From: Triops longicaudatus
Lineage: Eukaryota > Arthropoda > Branchiopoda > Notostraca > Triopsidae
DNA: 64,000 nt
Reading direction: 5' to 3'
Assembly: GCA_022885665.1 (NCBI GenBank)
Contig: JAGQDJ010000031.1
Location: 372,001 to 436,000, forward strand
The notes under the pieces were generated by a model. The model made no database searches, was not told the origin of the DNA, and was given only the letters and a program-made list of their open reading frames with translations. Below are positions 10,801-22,500 of this stretch, in pieces; the first letter of the stretch is position 1; each line of letters begins with the position of its first letter. Both the position numbers and the translations under genes were made by a program.

Positions 10801-12824
10801 AGAGGTTAAAGCGAACAAGAATGTGAAAAGCAACAAGTCTTACGTACTTCTGGGAGCAACGTTGGATCCGGCGACAGAAATACGGTCTTGGGTCGTCAAT
10901 AAAAGCGCAGGAGAAACTGTGTTGCATCGTGCAGCACGTTTGGGCTATTTGGTAAGATTACTTTCACGTAAATGTTCAACCTCTTGAATGCATTTTGTTA
11001 AATCGCAATAGGGAACAACGTCATGTAAAGCGAGTTGTTTCTGTGGATATCAGTTTATGAAAATGTTCTCGGTGCACAAAAGCGCTGTTTGACTCTTAAA
11101 CACTCCCTCCGGCGTCAGCTTTTTTAAGAACTTGTTCAGGAACTTTCTATCCTTTGAATTAGTTTTCTAACTATTTTATGCAGTATGTGTCTTTTGAAGC
11201 TAATGTAATATTGATTCTAATCAGTCGAAAATCATTAGAGTGTCTATTACAAATTTAACTCGAAATTTCTTTGACGTTGGAATGGACGGTAATAATGTTC
11301 TATCCAAAAACGGTTCTTTTCCATATGACACACGTATCTACGCAGTTAAGGTGTGTTTGGGAACAGGCACTGAAGCATATTTTGTGAATCCTTTGTAAGT
11401 CAGAGGAAATGTTGCAGCTTTTCGTGACATCGGTTAAATTAATCTTTAATATTGAGTCAAAGCTTTGCTATAGTCATTCTTATTTATTTGTTACTATTTT
11501 AAAAGTTTCCGTTTTATTTCAGGAGGGTGTGTGCTATTTGCTGAGCCGACCAGAAACAAATGTGTCAGTTCGTGATAATGCGATGTACACGCCTCTTCAT
11601 GAAGCAGCTGCCAAAGGCCATTTATACGTGGCCAAAGTGCTACTAATGCATGGAGCGGATGAATCTGCTGCTGCCAAAGGTGGAATAAGGTAATACACCA
11701 TCAAATGTACAAGACAGGAAAGAGAGAAATGCGACAATTACGTGATTTTACTAGACCTTTGCATGAAGCGGTGGATAACAATCACTTGGAGATGGTTCGT
11801 TTGTTGCTTTCTTACGGGGCCGATCCGAGATTGGCCACTTATGGGGGGCTTACTCCTTTAGCATTAGCTAAAAGTAACTTGGAAGACGAAGAAGAGGAGG
11901 AGGAAGACGACATTGAAGCAGAAGATGGAGCAAGAAAAGAGAGATCATACGGAACGCAAGAAAAAGAGAGCAAGAAGATGGTTGATTTCTTAGAAAGTCA
12001 TTTAAAAGACGTGGAAGGAAAACCAGATTTACCTTTTACGTTTTTGGGATCTGCATCTGTGATGGGTAATTTTGTCACTCACATATTTGTTTTAAGCTAC
12101 AGTATCCTTTTTCATTAAAACGTATATTCCACATTTTTCCGTGTGTACTAAGCATGTTATGTTGGGATCACTCAAATACCAAATACTTTTCTCATAAGCA
12201 TTTTTACTCGTTGTCTATTTGCATTTCTTGTGAGAGTAATAATGAAGGCATGACCTTATAAAACACAAAAGTTTGTGTTAAATTTTTAAGAAGTGAGAAT
12301 AGCATGTTAATGTTTCAGTCATTTTGTGTCTTAGGATTATGTTTACCGTTTCTATCGTATTCATTTATTATCTCTTTGTTGAAGAGAGTTCACGTTTGAT
12401 GAATTGCATGCATGTGTTACATTGTACAATTTATATATTTGTTTCAATAATTTCAGATGAATCGGAAAGCGGGTATAACGTGCTGGAGGCCTGTCAAATA
12501 ACGCCGGAGGCAGAAACCTATGTTGTGTTTGAGTGCAGTGAATTTGTGCTGCCTCAGTGCTATCAACTGCCATCTCGGACAGGCAAATTTGTGTTACTTG
12601 AAGAACTACTACAAGTCAGAGCAGGAAGGACGGCGGACTCCAAACAGTGCCAAAGACTGAAGAGTAAAGCCGTTTGTTTGACTAGAGAAGAATGGAACCA
12701 AGTGAAAGAGGTGGCGAAAATCAGACCCGTCTCGCCAGTCCGGGATCCAGTACTCATGGTTCCGTATGATGAAGAAGTCAGAGAAGTACTGGACATTGAA
12801 GAAGTAGTCATATCATCGCGATAA
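7808..12824 (+). CDS. BCOR: BCOR/BCORL1-family transcriptional corepressor
   Basis: Four coding exons, 7808-10951, 11523-11689, 11755-12065 and 12457-12824, give 1329 residues. Order: a proline-rich, intrinsically disordered N-terminus; a CtBP-binding motif PLDLS at residues 291-295; long acidic and basic stretches with nuclear-localisation-like clusters (RSCKRRR, KKKKPSTKK); ankyrin repeats from about residue 1030 (AGETVLHRAARLGYL, TPLHEAAAKGHLYVAKVLL, PLHEAVDNNHLEMVRLLLSY); and a C-terminal PUFD domain (VFECSEFVLPQCYQLP, FVLLEELLQV). In animals the PUFD pairs with PCGF1 to build PRC1.1, which ubiquitinates H2A K119, and the CtBP motif recruits another repressor. The last three exons carry the most conserved part. 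No BCL6-binding segment is recognisable. Whether it is closer to BCOR or BCORL1 cannot be resolved; invertebrates usually have one gene. Confidence 0.93.
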
Positions 12825-13167
12825 TGAAGCTTACTCCAGCATTCAAGAGTGGGGAAGTAGAAGGAACCAAGAAAAGACACGCCATTTTTATTTACAGTTT
12901 TCTTTATTTTATACAAAGAAAATATTTTTTTCGAAGTGGAACTTGGAACAAGAAGAAAAAATGGTGTTGCACTTATCCTCCTTGTCTTTCATGTGCTTCC
13001 TGGCGAGCATTTAGTGGTAGATAAAATTTATTTTATGGGTTTTCCCAGCGAGAACCGATTTTTTTAAGAACGGAAAGAGGCTAGAAAACGATCGCGTTTT
13101 ATTGGATTGTTTTGTGCAATACAAGTTTTTAGAGCCTCTTTGAAATGTAAAGATATAAATTTAAGAT
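12825..13167. other. Convergent 3' flanks of the BCOR-like gene and a minus-strand gene
   Basis: AT-rich sequence with no open frame of note. It should hold both 3' UTRs. A minus-strand AATAAA lies at 13098-13103, about 65 bp after the stop of the gene at 13168. Confidence 0.5.
13098..13103 (-). terminator. Polyadenylation signal AATAAA for the minus-strand gene at 13168
   Basis: TTTATT on the plus strand reads AATAAA on the minus strand, about 65 bp past the stop codon at 13168. Spacing is normal for a poly(A) signal. Confidence 0.5.
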
Positions 13168-13542
13168 TTAAATTGTAATGTTCTTCTGTTGTTGGGGCGT
13201 GTACTTGTTATGAACGTATCCGATAAGCTTTTGTGGCAGCTTTTCTAAGCTTTCGGTTTGATCCACTACCTCTTGAAACATTTTTCTCCCTCTAAACTCC
13301 TTTTTTTTTGCATTGTCTGTTAATTGTGACTGGATGTGTTTTTGTTGGTGCAGAACTTTTATCAATGGCGTAATTGTATGTAGATTTTTTATTGTTTAAA
13401 CAAACAACAGAGTAATAGGAATACCTATTTTGAAGTTCAACGTGTTATACAGGAACCCAACCCCCGACTTTTGCTTTACCCCCATGTAAAGAGCCTCTAA
13501 AATGTAGTTTTCTGTATATTCGTTGTATTTTACAGTCTGTTC
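13168..13542 (-). CDS. Unrecognised gene, last two exons (5' part not found)
   Basis: Exon 13425-13542 starts after TTTAATTAG in phase 0 and reads EQTVKYNEYTENYILEALYM and on. It ends in phase 1 at a GTATTC donor. After a 69-bp intron, exon 13168-13355 continues VLHQQKHIQSQLTDN to a stop, rich in K, E and Q, helical and probably coiled coil. Intron size and phase match the rest of the window, and a poly(A) signal follows. The acceptor (AAAAG) lacks a pyrimidine tract, so this junction is the weak point. No upstream exon or start codon could be placed between 13543 and 14380. Family unknown. Confidence 0.5.
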
Positions 13543-13787
13543 CTAATTAAATAAGAAATTTGAACTTGGAATAGCCTATATTTATTTTCGTACTAATTAT
13601 GAACGCAATGTGCAGTGTTGCAGATCTTATAGCGTATAAACCTGGGATCCCGGACAAGACGTCAATTAGCTAAGCTCAGCCACGCCATTTGAAGTGAAAA
13701 TGCTGTGTTCTGTTGATCTAATTAATTTATTGTTCTGTCATCACTCACTGTTTCAACAGAAAATTAAAACTTCGGGCGAATGTAAGA

Positions 13788-14068
13788 ATGTGTCGTCGGA
13801 AAATACACTTCGTTTTGTATAAGATTTATACGGACAAGTTAACTGCTATGGCTGTTCCAGATCCTGATTTTCTAACCAAGACTCGCAAAGACCTACAAAG
13901 TAATAGAAACTTAGTTACATTTATATAAAACATTTTTTTTTAACGAGCTCTTTCGAAGGAATTAAAACTGATGCGACAGAAAAGGACTGTGCGAATCTAG
14001 CTTTTTTGGGCTTCCCGCTCTCATCGATCCAAAAGTTCTTAAAGGGAATAATCCCTCTCACAAGTTAA
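13788..14068 (+). CDS. Possible small two-exon gene, 73 residues, unrecognised
   Basis: ATG at 13788 opens exon 13788-13899 (MCRRKIHFVLYK and on). A GTAATA donor, a 59-bp intron and a weak TCGAAG acceptor lead in frame to exon 13959-14068, which ends at TAA (LAFLGFPLSSIQKFLKG near the end). Both pieces look protein-like and the intron size fits this genome. It sits just upstream of the tetraspanin gene, so it might equally be part of that gene's 5' leader. The frame is open upstream of the ATG to an acceptor-like CAACAG at 13759, so it could also be internal exons of a longer gene. Low confidence. Confidence 0.3.
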
Positions 14069-14380
14069 GTCTACGATTTTGAAGCTACTTTCATGATTTG
14101 CATCCTTAAATTATATAAATAGATTTGAGTGCAGTAGTTTTAATTATACTTACACACAATAATCTTTCAAGCTATGCTTAAAACTTTAGAAATAAAAGAA
14201 TTATATTTGTCTGCTAAATAAAGGGATTTTGTCTCTTGTTTACGTCGCCATGAGACATTTTTCATTAATGATCGGTTACGATTAAAGATAAGTCCTCCCC
14301 TTTTCCTGCAGATTAGGGAGTCATTCACTTTCCAATTAGTCTTTGAACAACTGTTGCGAGTGCCCTACAGCTCTGTGAAA

Positions 14381-15529
14381 ATGTCTAGTCGAATGCAGAC
14401 GGTTGCCGCCATGACCATCATGAAAACTCTGTTAATGCTCTTCAATGTCGCATTTTGGGTAACATTAACTTTAATTAATCTGTAAAGAAGCCCTGTGAAT
14501 TTTCATGCATTTCCTTTATGCCAACTAGGTTACTGGTGTAGCTCTATTATCATGTGGCATATGGATGCAAATGGAACTTTATAAGTACATGGAATTGTCA
14601 ACGGAGTTCTCAGGAACAGCTCCCTATGTATTCATCGGCACGGGCGCTTTGATAGTTCTCGTCGGAATGTTAGCCTGTTGTTGTACTTTCCATGGTCAAA
14701 GTGTTCTTCTATACATCGTAAGACTTATTCAATAATAAATAAACATCAAATGTCTGTTAATTTTTTTTTTTTTTTTCCTAAAGTACGCAGCGTTCTTGAT
14801 GGTGGTTTTCGTTGTGGAAGTCAGCGCTGGCATTTCGGCTTACGCTTATCGCAATAAACTGAAGGACGGCTTTGCCAAAGGCTTGAATATGAGCCTGATG
14901 AATTATACAACAGATCATGAAATTGCTGAAGCTGTGGACAATCTCCAGTCGTCTGTAATTTCTCTTTTAAAATTAGTTTTTGGGAAAATAGTAGCAGTTT
15001 AGTAATGTCAGATTTGCAGTAAATGCTTAATTTTCAAATGCTTAGTCCTGATTTGTTTTTTTTTTTCGAAAGTATCTTTAGCGTTCTTTTTTTAGTTTAC
15101 TGTATATGCAACTTGACTCGTGCTGTACATTACGAATTATTTTTGTTACTTTATTTTGTTTAATGAAGAAGCTGATCGTCTTTCGTTCCTGGAACTATAG
15201 ACAGTCCTTCTCATTTCTCCTATTATTTATAGCTCCACTGCTGCGGTGTGTACCAGTACAGCGACTGGGCCAATACTCCGTTCGCTATCAGTTCCGCAAC
15301 GCAGGTTCCGACGTCGTGTTGCAAAGAACCCAAAACCTGCAATACCCGAGATTCGAATGATATTTACGACACGGGTTGCTTCAAGCTTGTAACGAATTTC
15401 CTGGATGGCAACATTGGCATTGTGGCTGGAACTACTTTGGGTGTCGCCTTTCTGCAGATCGTAGGCGTGTTTTTGTCCTGCTGTTTAGCCAAGAACATTA
15501 ACAAAGCGAAATACGAACAGATGGCCTGA
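14381..15529 (+). CDS. Tetraspanin, TSPAN6/TSPAN7-like
   Basis: Four coding exons, 14381-14458, 14529-14717, 14784-14954 and 15233-15529, all in phase 0, give 244 residues (TSPAN6/7 are 245-249). Four membrane helices are visible: TLLMLFNVAFWVTGVALL; YVFIGTGALIVLVGMLAC; FLMVVFVVEVSAGISAYAY; IVAGTTLGVAFLQIVGVFL. The large extracellular loop has the diagnostic CCG (HCCGVY), a second CC (SCCKEP), and a GC pair before the last helix (DTGCF), giving six loop cysteines. Juxtamembrane cysteines (ACCC, SCCLA) are likely palmitoylation sites. Tetraspanins organise membrane microdomains. The 5' leader is spliced: an acceptor ends at 14311. Subfamily assignment is by overall pattern. Confidence 0.93.
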
Positions 15530-16106
15530 GTGCAGGCGAATCTGCGCAGTGAACCTCATTGAACCTTGTAAGCTTAATCGCTAAACTCTTCCCTTTTTTC
15601 CTGAAAGTCGAGAGAAATCTCGTTTTTCTTGTCTTTCCTAGTCTAAGCTCGGTGTTAACTTTTTTAAATGCTTGGTGTTTCGAGTTTCTGTTTATGAAAT
15701 CTTGTATAAGTAAGTTTTCTTCAAAGTTGAGAAAATTGACTCGATCTGCGAATTTTAGTCAAGTAACGTCACTTTTATTTTTTGTTGTAAAGACTAGTCA
15801 GTAATCTCCAGTTGCTTACGCTTCAGAAGTGCAATGATCTTGTATTTATGAACAATTCCCCATCTCTTCCGCCATTCCTTCTTGTGAATGTATTTTCTTA
15901 TCAATAATATATATGGAATCAGCAGTACCGTTCTTATTGTATGAATATTCAAAGAGAAACGGAAATTCTGTCCGTAATCTCATGTGCAGTTTTTTTTAAA
16001 AGGGGAATATAAAATATCCGTCTCAAGATTTTTCAAACAACATATCTAACTTCTGTTTCTAACTGAAAATTATGTTTTAAAGAAACATTTAATGACCGAT
16101 GCATCT
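15530..16106 (+). other. 3' untranslated region of the tetraspanin and spacer to RSF1
   Basis: AT-rich, no convincing exon. It should contain the tetraspanin 3' UTR. The stretch ends at a hAT MITE insertion. Confidence 0.5.
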
Positions 16107-16114
16107 ATAGGAGC

Positions 16115-16370
16115 CAGAGGCGCAGCTAGGAATTTGTTTCGGGGTAGGCCTGTACACTCAAACGTCCCTCAATTTGCCTCAATTCAACTAAATTTTTATT
16201 TGCGGGGGGCCAGCTAGTCCAGCCCTAACCGACATCGGCATAATAAAATCGGTACATTCATGTACATCAATGTAAGACCTGCTACAATTGCGAAAAGGAG
16301 GAGTCAAGATTTTTTTTTTTTTTTAAGGATTTCGGGGTAGGCCTGGGCCTACCCCCTGGCTGCGCCACTG
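16115..16370. mobile_element. hAT-type MITE, 256 bp, with 8-bp target site duplication
   Basis: The left end CAGAGGCGCAGCTAGG and the reverse complement of the right end, CAGTGGCGCAGCCAGG, form a terminal inverted repeat differing at 2 of 16 positions, the typical CAGTGGCG end of hAT elements. The perfect 8-bp duplication ATAGGAGC flanks it at 16107-16114 and 16371-16378, the hAT target-site length. A GGGGTAGGCCT block occurs near each end. There is no coding capacity, so it is non-autonomous. Confidence 0.9.
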
Positions 16371-16424
16371 ATAGGAGCTCAGCTCATGTTTAATCAGGAT
16401 GCGTCGAATTACGGAAACCGTACA

Positions 16425-16484
16425 TATCGATATCAAGCGTGTCAATACTATCGATATCCTGACATACACCGCGTTACATCGATA
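16425..16484. promoter_or_regulatory. Cluster of DRE (TATCGATA) boxes in the RSF1 promoter
   Basis: Two perfect TATCGATA boxes (16425-16432, 16449-16456) and one CATCGATA (16477-16484) lie 24-83 bp upstream of the RSF1 ATG. TATCGATA is the Drosophila DRE, bound by DREF/BEAF at promoters of growth and chromatin genes. No TATA box is visible. The start codon sits inside AAAATGGCGGC, a YY1/Pho-like motif that is common at TATA-less starts. Factor identity in this species is inferred. Confidence 0.6.
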
Positions 16485-16507
16485 CGAAGCGGGCTAAAAA
16501 CACAAAA

Positions 16508-19500
16508 ATGGCGGCAGCTTCTGACGCCTTGGTTTCCTGTGCGCACAATCCAGATTTTGCCGCTGTTTGCTCGTTTCTTGAGCAGTTTGGTGATAAATTT
16601 GGCATCGTATTTCCCTCCTTTTACGATCTACAGCAACTAATAGAATGTACTACTCAAAGTACGTTTTAAGCCCATCTTAATCATTTACAACGTATCGGCC
16701 CAACCCCCTTGGACTATAGATACATTGCAGTCTCCCCACGCTTAAAATCTTCCTCAAACCTTTAATTGTTGAAACCTAATTATGCTCATTTTATTGTAGA
16801 TTCACAAGTTCTCATAGAACTACATGTCAAACTGCTGCGTCGCTTAAAACGATCAGCGTCGATGGACCGTTGGGAAAATGCCATCGTTAAATTTGCCCAT
16901 ACTTACTCTCAGCAAGACGCTTGGGAACTAGAACGGTTTGGATACCTTAAAGCCAATTTGAACGTCAAGATTCGTCTTCTCAAAGTAATTTTGTTTACAT
17001 TTCCTTCCTTAAGCGCTAATTCGGTATATTTTCTCCTCAAAACAGAATTTGCTTGAAACGCAGTTCGATAAAAATCCCAAATTTAAAGCCGAGATCAATG
17101 CGCTCAGTTCGCAAGACTTACGGCTTCAACCTTTAGGCCGTGATCGACACGGTTACCGGTACTGGCACTTACTAGACGACGACTGTAATTTGCGCGTATA
17201 CCGGGAAGACATGGATGACGAAACTTGGGAATTGGTTGCTTCGGATAAAACCAGTATGCTCAAACTTATCGAATCGTTAACTTCGGAAGCAAATCAAATT
17301 ACGCCCCTCGAAGCCACGCCCGAGGACAGTAACAGTCAAGATTTCCTGGACACAGGCCAGAAAAGTCCTCCAGAATTAACACAAGAAACCCCGGTCACAA
17401 ATTTAGTCCTCAGTGAAAACGACATGAACTCAAATCATGATGCAGCTATTTCTTTACCGCCTTCAGAAACAAATATCTCCTCGGAAGTTACCGAAACGAG
17501 CTTAAACCACGATGGGCCGAACCCGCAAGAGGATAGAGATGTTCCTGCGGTATTAAGCGGAGCAGTAGAAGCTCCGTTGTTGGTAATCCGAGGTGAAGGC
17601 TCGGGGGCGGACTGTGATGCAGGCAATCCGGGCCAGGAAGAGGAGGAGTCTATTCCTGAATCTCAAGAAGGAAAGGAGGGAGAAATCAGAGAACTCGAAA
17701 GGAAAGAAGGAGGCGTGGTCAGTTCTTCCAGTGATAGTACGAGATCGGAAAAAGAGGGAAGTGTTACGATAGAAGGGGAAGAACATCAAGTGAGAGTACC
17801 CAAAGTAGAAAAATTAGTGGAAGGCAGTGAAGAAAGCAGTGGAAATGTGACTACTGAATCAGAAATCCAAGAAAAAGCCAAGTTGGAAGAAGATTTGAGG
17901 GAAACTAGCTCAGCAATCCCGACAGAAGAAAGCAGAACAGGTAAAAGGCAGTTAGAAAATAAAACGGCATAGTCTACCATCCGTTTCAGAAAAAAAAATA
18001 TTTCAAAAAAATATATAAGACTTTTCCTCGCTGTAGTAGGAGCAAGCCTACGCAGGTTGTAATTATTTATTTTTTTATTCTTTTTTTTCTGTTTTTATTT
18101 TATTTTTTGAATTTTAAAGTTATAAACGTTATCAAAACTGAAAAAGGTAGAGAAAATTATTACTATTAAAAGTTTAATGTACCTCTTATTGGATGTTTCT
18201 TTTTAATTAATTGCAGGTATCGAGCTAGATAATCATGGTTTAGCTGAGTTGAATTCAGTTAAATTGGCTCAGCCAGATGACAAAAAAGAAGAGCGGGAAA
18301 ATGTAATGGACACAAAGCATAATGTTGAGCCGGAGAAAAGCAGTTCCATTCAAATGGATGACAAAGAAGTTAAAACCGAAAACTTTCTATCCACTGAGCA
18401 GAATTCCCCAGCGCAAGAGTCTTCTGACTCGCTGAAATCATCAGCAAGAGGTGAAGAGTTAGTTGTTTTTGGGAAAATAGTATAATTTTCAAAACTTTTT
18501 AAGGTGAATTGAAAGAACATAAAGTACAGTCTAATGAAAGTTCTAAAGACATTGCGGGGAAAGAAGACAAGAAAGACTTAAAAAACTTCTTCATGACAGA
18601 AGAGCCCAAATCGACCTTAAAAAATTGCGATACTGCCGCAAATGATCGTAACTTAGGTAGTCAGTTGTTATTCTGCACGCCCAAACGTCTTTTATATATC
18701 TTTTTCGTGTTTTTCAGAAACTGGGGAGGGAAATTCACTCCTCCGCGATCCAGAAAATAAAGGCGAAGAAGAGTTAAATGATTGTAAGTGCATAGGAACG
18801 AATATCGTAGCTTCGGAAGATCTCTCACCGCCACACCATACTCACACTGGTAATTATCACTACGCCACCCACGTAAGAAATGCACTTCATGGTGACTTAT
18901 GTTTTCGGGTCCAGATGAGAAAACGGACGTTTTGAGTACGTGCAGCCAAAAAGCGGATGTAAAGGAAGAAGAAAGTGTTACAGAAGGCACGAAAGACAAT
19001 GCTGTTGGCAGTCCTGAACAAAATATTCCTTTAGCACTTGTCGATCAACGGATAATACGTAAATGTCCTTCATTTCGATAAGCTGCTTGTTTAATTTAAG
19101 TACCTCTCCTGTTCTTTAGCGGATACTACCACTGTACAAGAAAAGCAGATCGAAATTCAAAAGCCGGAACCTAAAGAAAAAGGTTGCTATACTACAGTCT
19201 CAGAACACAGTTCGCAATTAGAAGACTCCTCTGCGATTCCGAGAAGTAATATTGTTTTGGGGTGGGAAAACAGTTTCTAATTACTGTGCTGTAAATAGGT
19301 ATAAAAGGAGAGAGTCCGATGGAGCGAAATTCTGATCATATGAAGGAAGAGAAAAAAGATACTGCAGAAAGTACGACTGTGACAGCTGAACAATTAAGGG
19401 TACCTGAACAGATGGAAGTGTTAACTTCAGATAAGCCCCAACATCGTAAGTTTCGCGCTCTACTTAATAGGCAACATCATTCTGTTTAGTGTGTTCCATT

Positions 19501-22500
19501 GTTGTTTTCAGTTCGCTTGATTTTATTTTCTGCTGTTCCTAGGTGTGAAAGTAGAGATTGCCGCTTTGGGCACCGCAGACGAGGAGCCTGATGTAATAGA
19601 ACCATTAAGACGGAGTAGCAAATTATCTGAACTTAGTTCACCAGTTCAAAGATCTTCTATAGTTGAAGAAGTTAATTTAGGTAAAACTTGTACAGCATTT
19701 GGGCATGTTTGAACGCGTAGTTTAATCCCAATGTTTTGTTTGTACTTCCTTGTCGTGTCGCGTTTAGAGTCAAATCAACAACTAGTTAACAGCGATAGCA
19801 GTCCGAGCCAACCCAAGGAAAACTTATTGGATGATCAAGAAGCTAAGACAGTAGCCGCTCTGGAAGAGAATCTGACGAAGGAGGAATCCATAAATCCTAC
19901 CAAAGGTACTTTCGAAAGAAACGTGAAATCCTTTCGCAAATTACAGAATTGGTTTAATGTGTAGAAAATGACGAGAGAAGTGCTCCATTGAGTAACACAA
20001 CTCACCGTGAGACAAAAAACGCAGAACTAAAACAAACCGTGGGAGAAGAGTACGGTGCGTTACAAGAAAATCGGGAATCCGCTCTGGGTAGTAAAAATTG
20101 TCTTTAATCCATTGTATTACTCATGATTGCACATTCTGCAGATTTAAAACCAAATGACACAGGGACAAGTGCGTCAGAAGAGACCGAGATGCTGAACGAA
20201 AATTCTAGCTTGAAACATGCATTGACAGAAAACCCAGAAACGCTTGCTTTCCCGCAAATCGCATTATTAGGTACAACTTCGTATTTTTACTTTAGATTTC
20301 AATTGCTAAGTGAATCCAAAATGCAGGCTCACGGAATAGTGTGACCTTGGCCGAGACATCTAGTTCACGCGATCTCCCCGAAGATCAGAAACAAGATGTG
20401 CAGCTGCCAACGGTCGAAGTAACGGAAGATGTAAATATGCACGAGTCTAGAACACGTGACAATGACAGCTGTGGTATGAATTGCACAATATAAATTAATT
20501 CGTGTCATTTTCGAATTTTATTTCCATAGTAAATGGTCAGAATGAAGTTCGTGATTGCCTAGACGAGAAAGACTCTGAAAAGGAAGAAATAAAGCTAAAC
20601 GAGAAGCGTGAACCATTATTGACGACCGAGTCTGTATCAGAAGCTTTGAATGAGCATTCAAAAACGGAAATGAGCGTTCATGCGACCAAACAAACTGAAT
20701 GTAAAGTATTTGTACTATTTCCATCTTTGAAAGGTAACGCCATTATTCTGTTTTAGGTGTGCAACAAGTGGAGTCCAAAGTAGACAGCGTATTGGAAGAG
20801 AACTCCATCCAAGGTCTAAGCCAAACGGGAATAGCGATCAGTGAAATCAAACTAGTTGATTCGACGGACAGAAAGGTCAACAGTACCACCGAAATAACAA
20901 AAAGCGTCCAAGAATCCCAAGCGATCGTCTTGAAAACAGAAACTTCACCAGTTGTTCCAGAAACAAGCGTAAAAGGTTTCCATGCAACTTCGGATCTGTT
21001 TGAGGGGCGTAGCGTAAAAAGAGAAGGTAATCATTGTTAAATTCTGATTAGCACGGGTGTGATTATTGTATTACTCTTTATAAGCTTTAAACGAATGTGA
21101 GGATAAGAACAACGTGCAGCCAGATGAAGCAGTTGTAAAACAGGAGGAACTCAATTCACAAGCAACTTACGAGCATCCTGTGAGGATGGAAAGCAACTCA
21201 GTAACCGGAGAAACTGTTGTTAAATCTCCTGTGGTAGAGACAAATGACAACAAGGAAAAAGTTCTTAATTGTGAAGCAAATCAAGCTGGAAATTGGACTA
21301 AAGACACAGAATCGAAACTTGGAGTTTTCAATTCGGAAGAGCTGCCGTCTTCCGTGGAACCGTCCAAGTGCGAAGATGAGAACGTTGCCAAAGAACCCTT
21401 ATACCTTGCACATTCGCCATTACTTGAACCGAAGCCTTCTGAGTCAGAGTTGGAAGCTCCAAGAGCTGTTGTGCGAAGAGCCGAAGGAGATTACCAGAGT
21501 AAGGGCCAAGCAAATGTTTTCATTAGCCAAGATAAAAGTGATAATGAATCTCAAGATTATTTGGATGAAAATCAAAAGCCAGTGCAAGTTGCACCATCCA
21601 GTGAGGTGAGATTTGTACTTTTTTTTTACTTAGGAAGAAGAGAACCGTCTGAATAATGTTTGTTATTTTTAGGATAAACTTGTTAGGGAAACAGAAGTTT
21701 CTTTCGTAAGGTCAATTACGGTCGAGCATGAAAGACCCTCGAGCTGTTCAGAAGCTCTACCTGAAATGGAAACGAGTTCGTCTATCGTTGAAGAAGATTC
21801 TTCGAAGTTAGTTATTGTTGCCCGAGAAACGGAAGCTTCCGAAAATCGCATTTGTAGCAACCAAGAGCTCATCGAAGAATCTCTTCTTGCTCCCAAGAAA
21901 ACCAAAGGTTGTCCTTTATTTTCAAAATTTAATTCATATGAAAGTTAACTAATGTAATTAAATTTCAGAACAAGAATTTACTCATGATGGTAAAAACTGT
22001 GAAGTTTTACCTGGGCCAGAAGTTGAAGAATGTGAAGAATTGTCCAAAGAGCGCGAAAACTTTTACGAGACAAGCAGTTCGTCTTCCAATAGTTTGCAAA
22101 TAGCTGCAGGCGAGTCTCCGCCACCTTCGCCCAAAAACGAAGAAGGCTTAAATGGACCTATTGAGCCCTATCCTGGAAGTGTTACTTCTGACGAAAACTC
22201 GAAATCCAACCTTATTCATAAACAAGAAGATTCCGGTCCAAAAACAGCTCCAGAAGAGGCACCGCTTTTGGCCGCCCTGGCCACGCCTCCAAACCTGGAG
22301 GAAGATAAGAGTAATTTGCTTCCGGTCCCGCCTTTTTGCCGGTCACCCGAAATCCATTCCGAAAACGCCACCACTGACTCAAAGTTCCAAGAGCTAGTGG
22401 AAAAATTTCATGCAGTCGAGGACGGTGATGTGGCCACATTGTCCAGTAATGTACCAGCAGCGGAGACCTCGTGTAAAACAAGTTCCAGTGGTATAACAGA

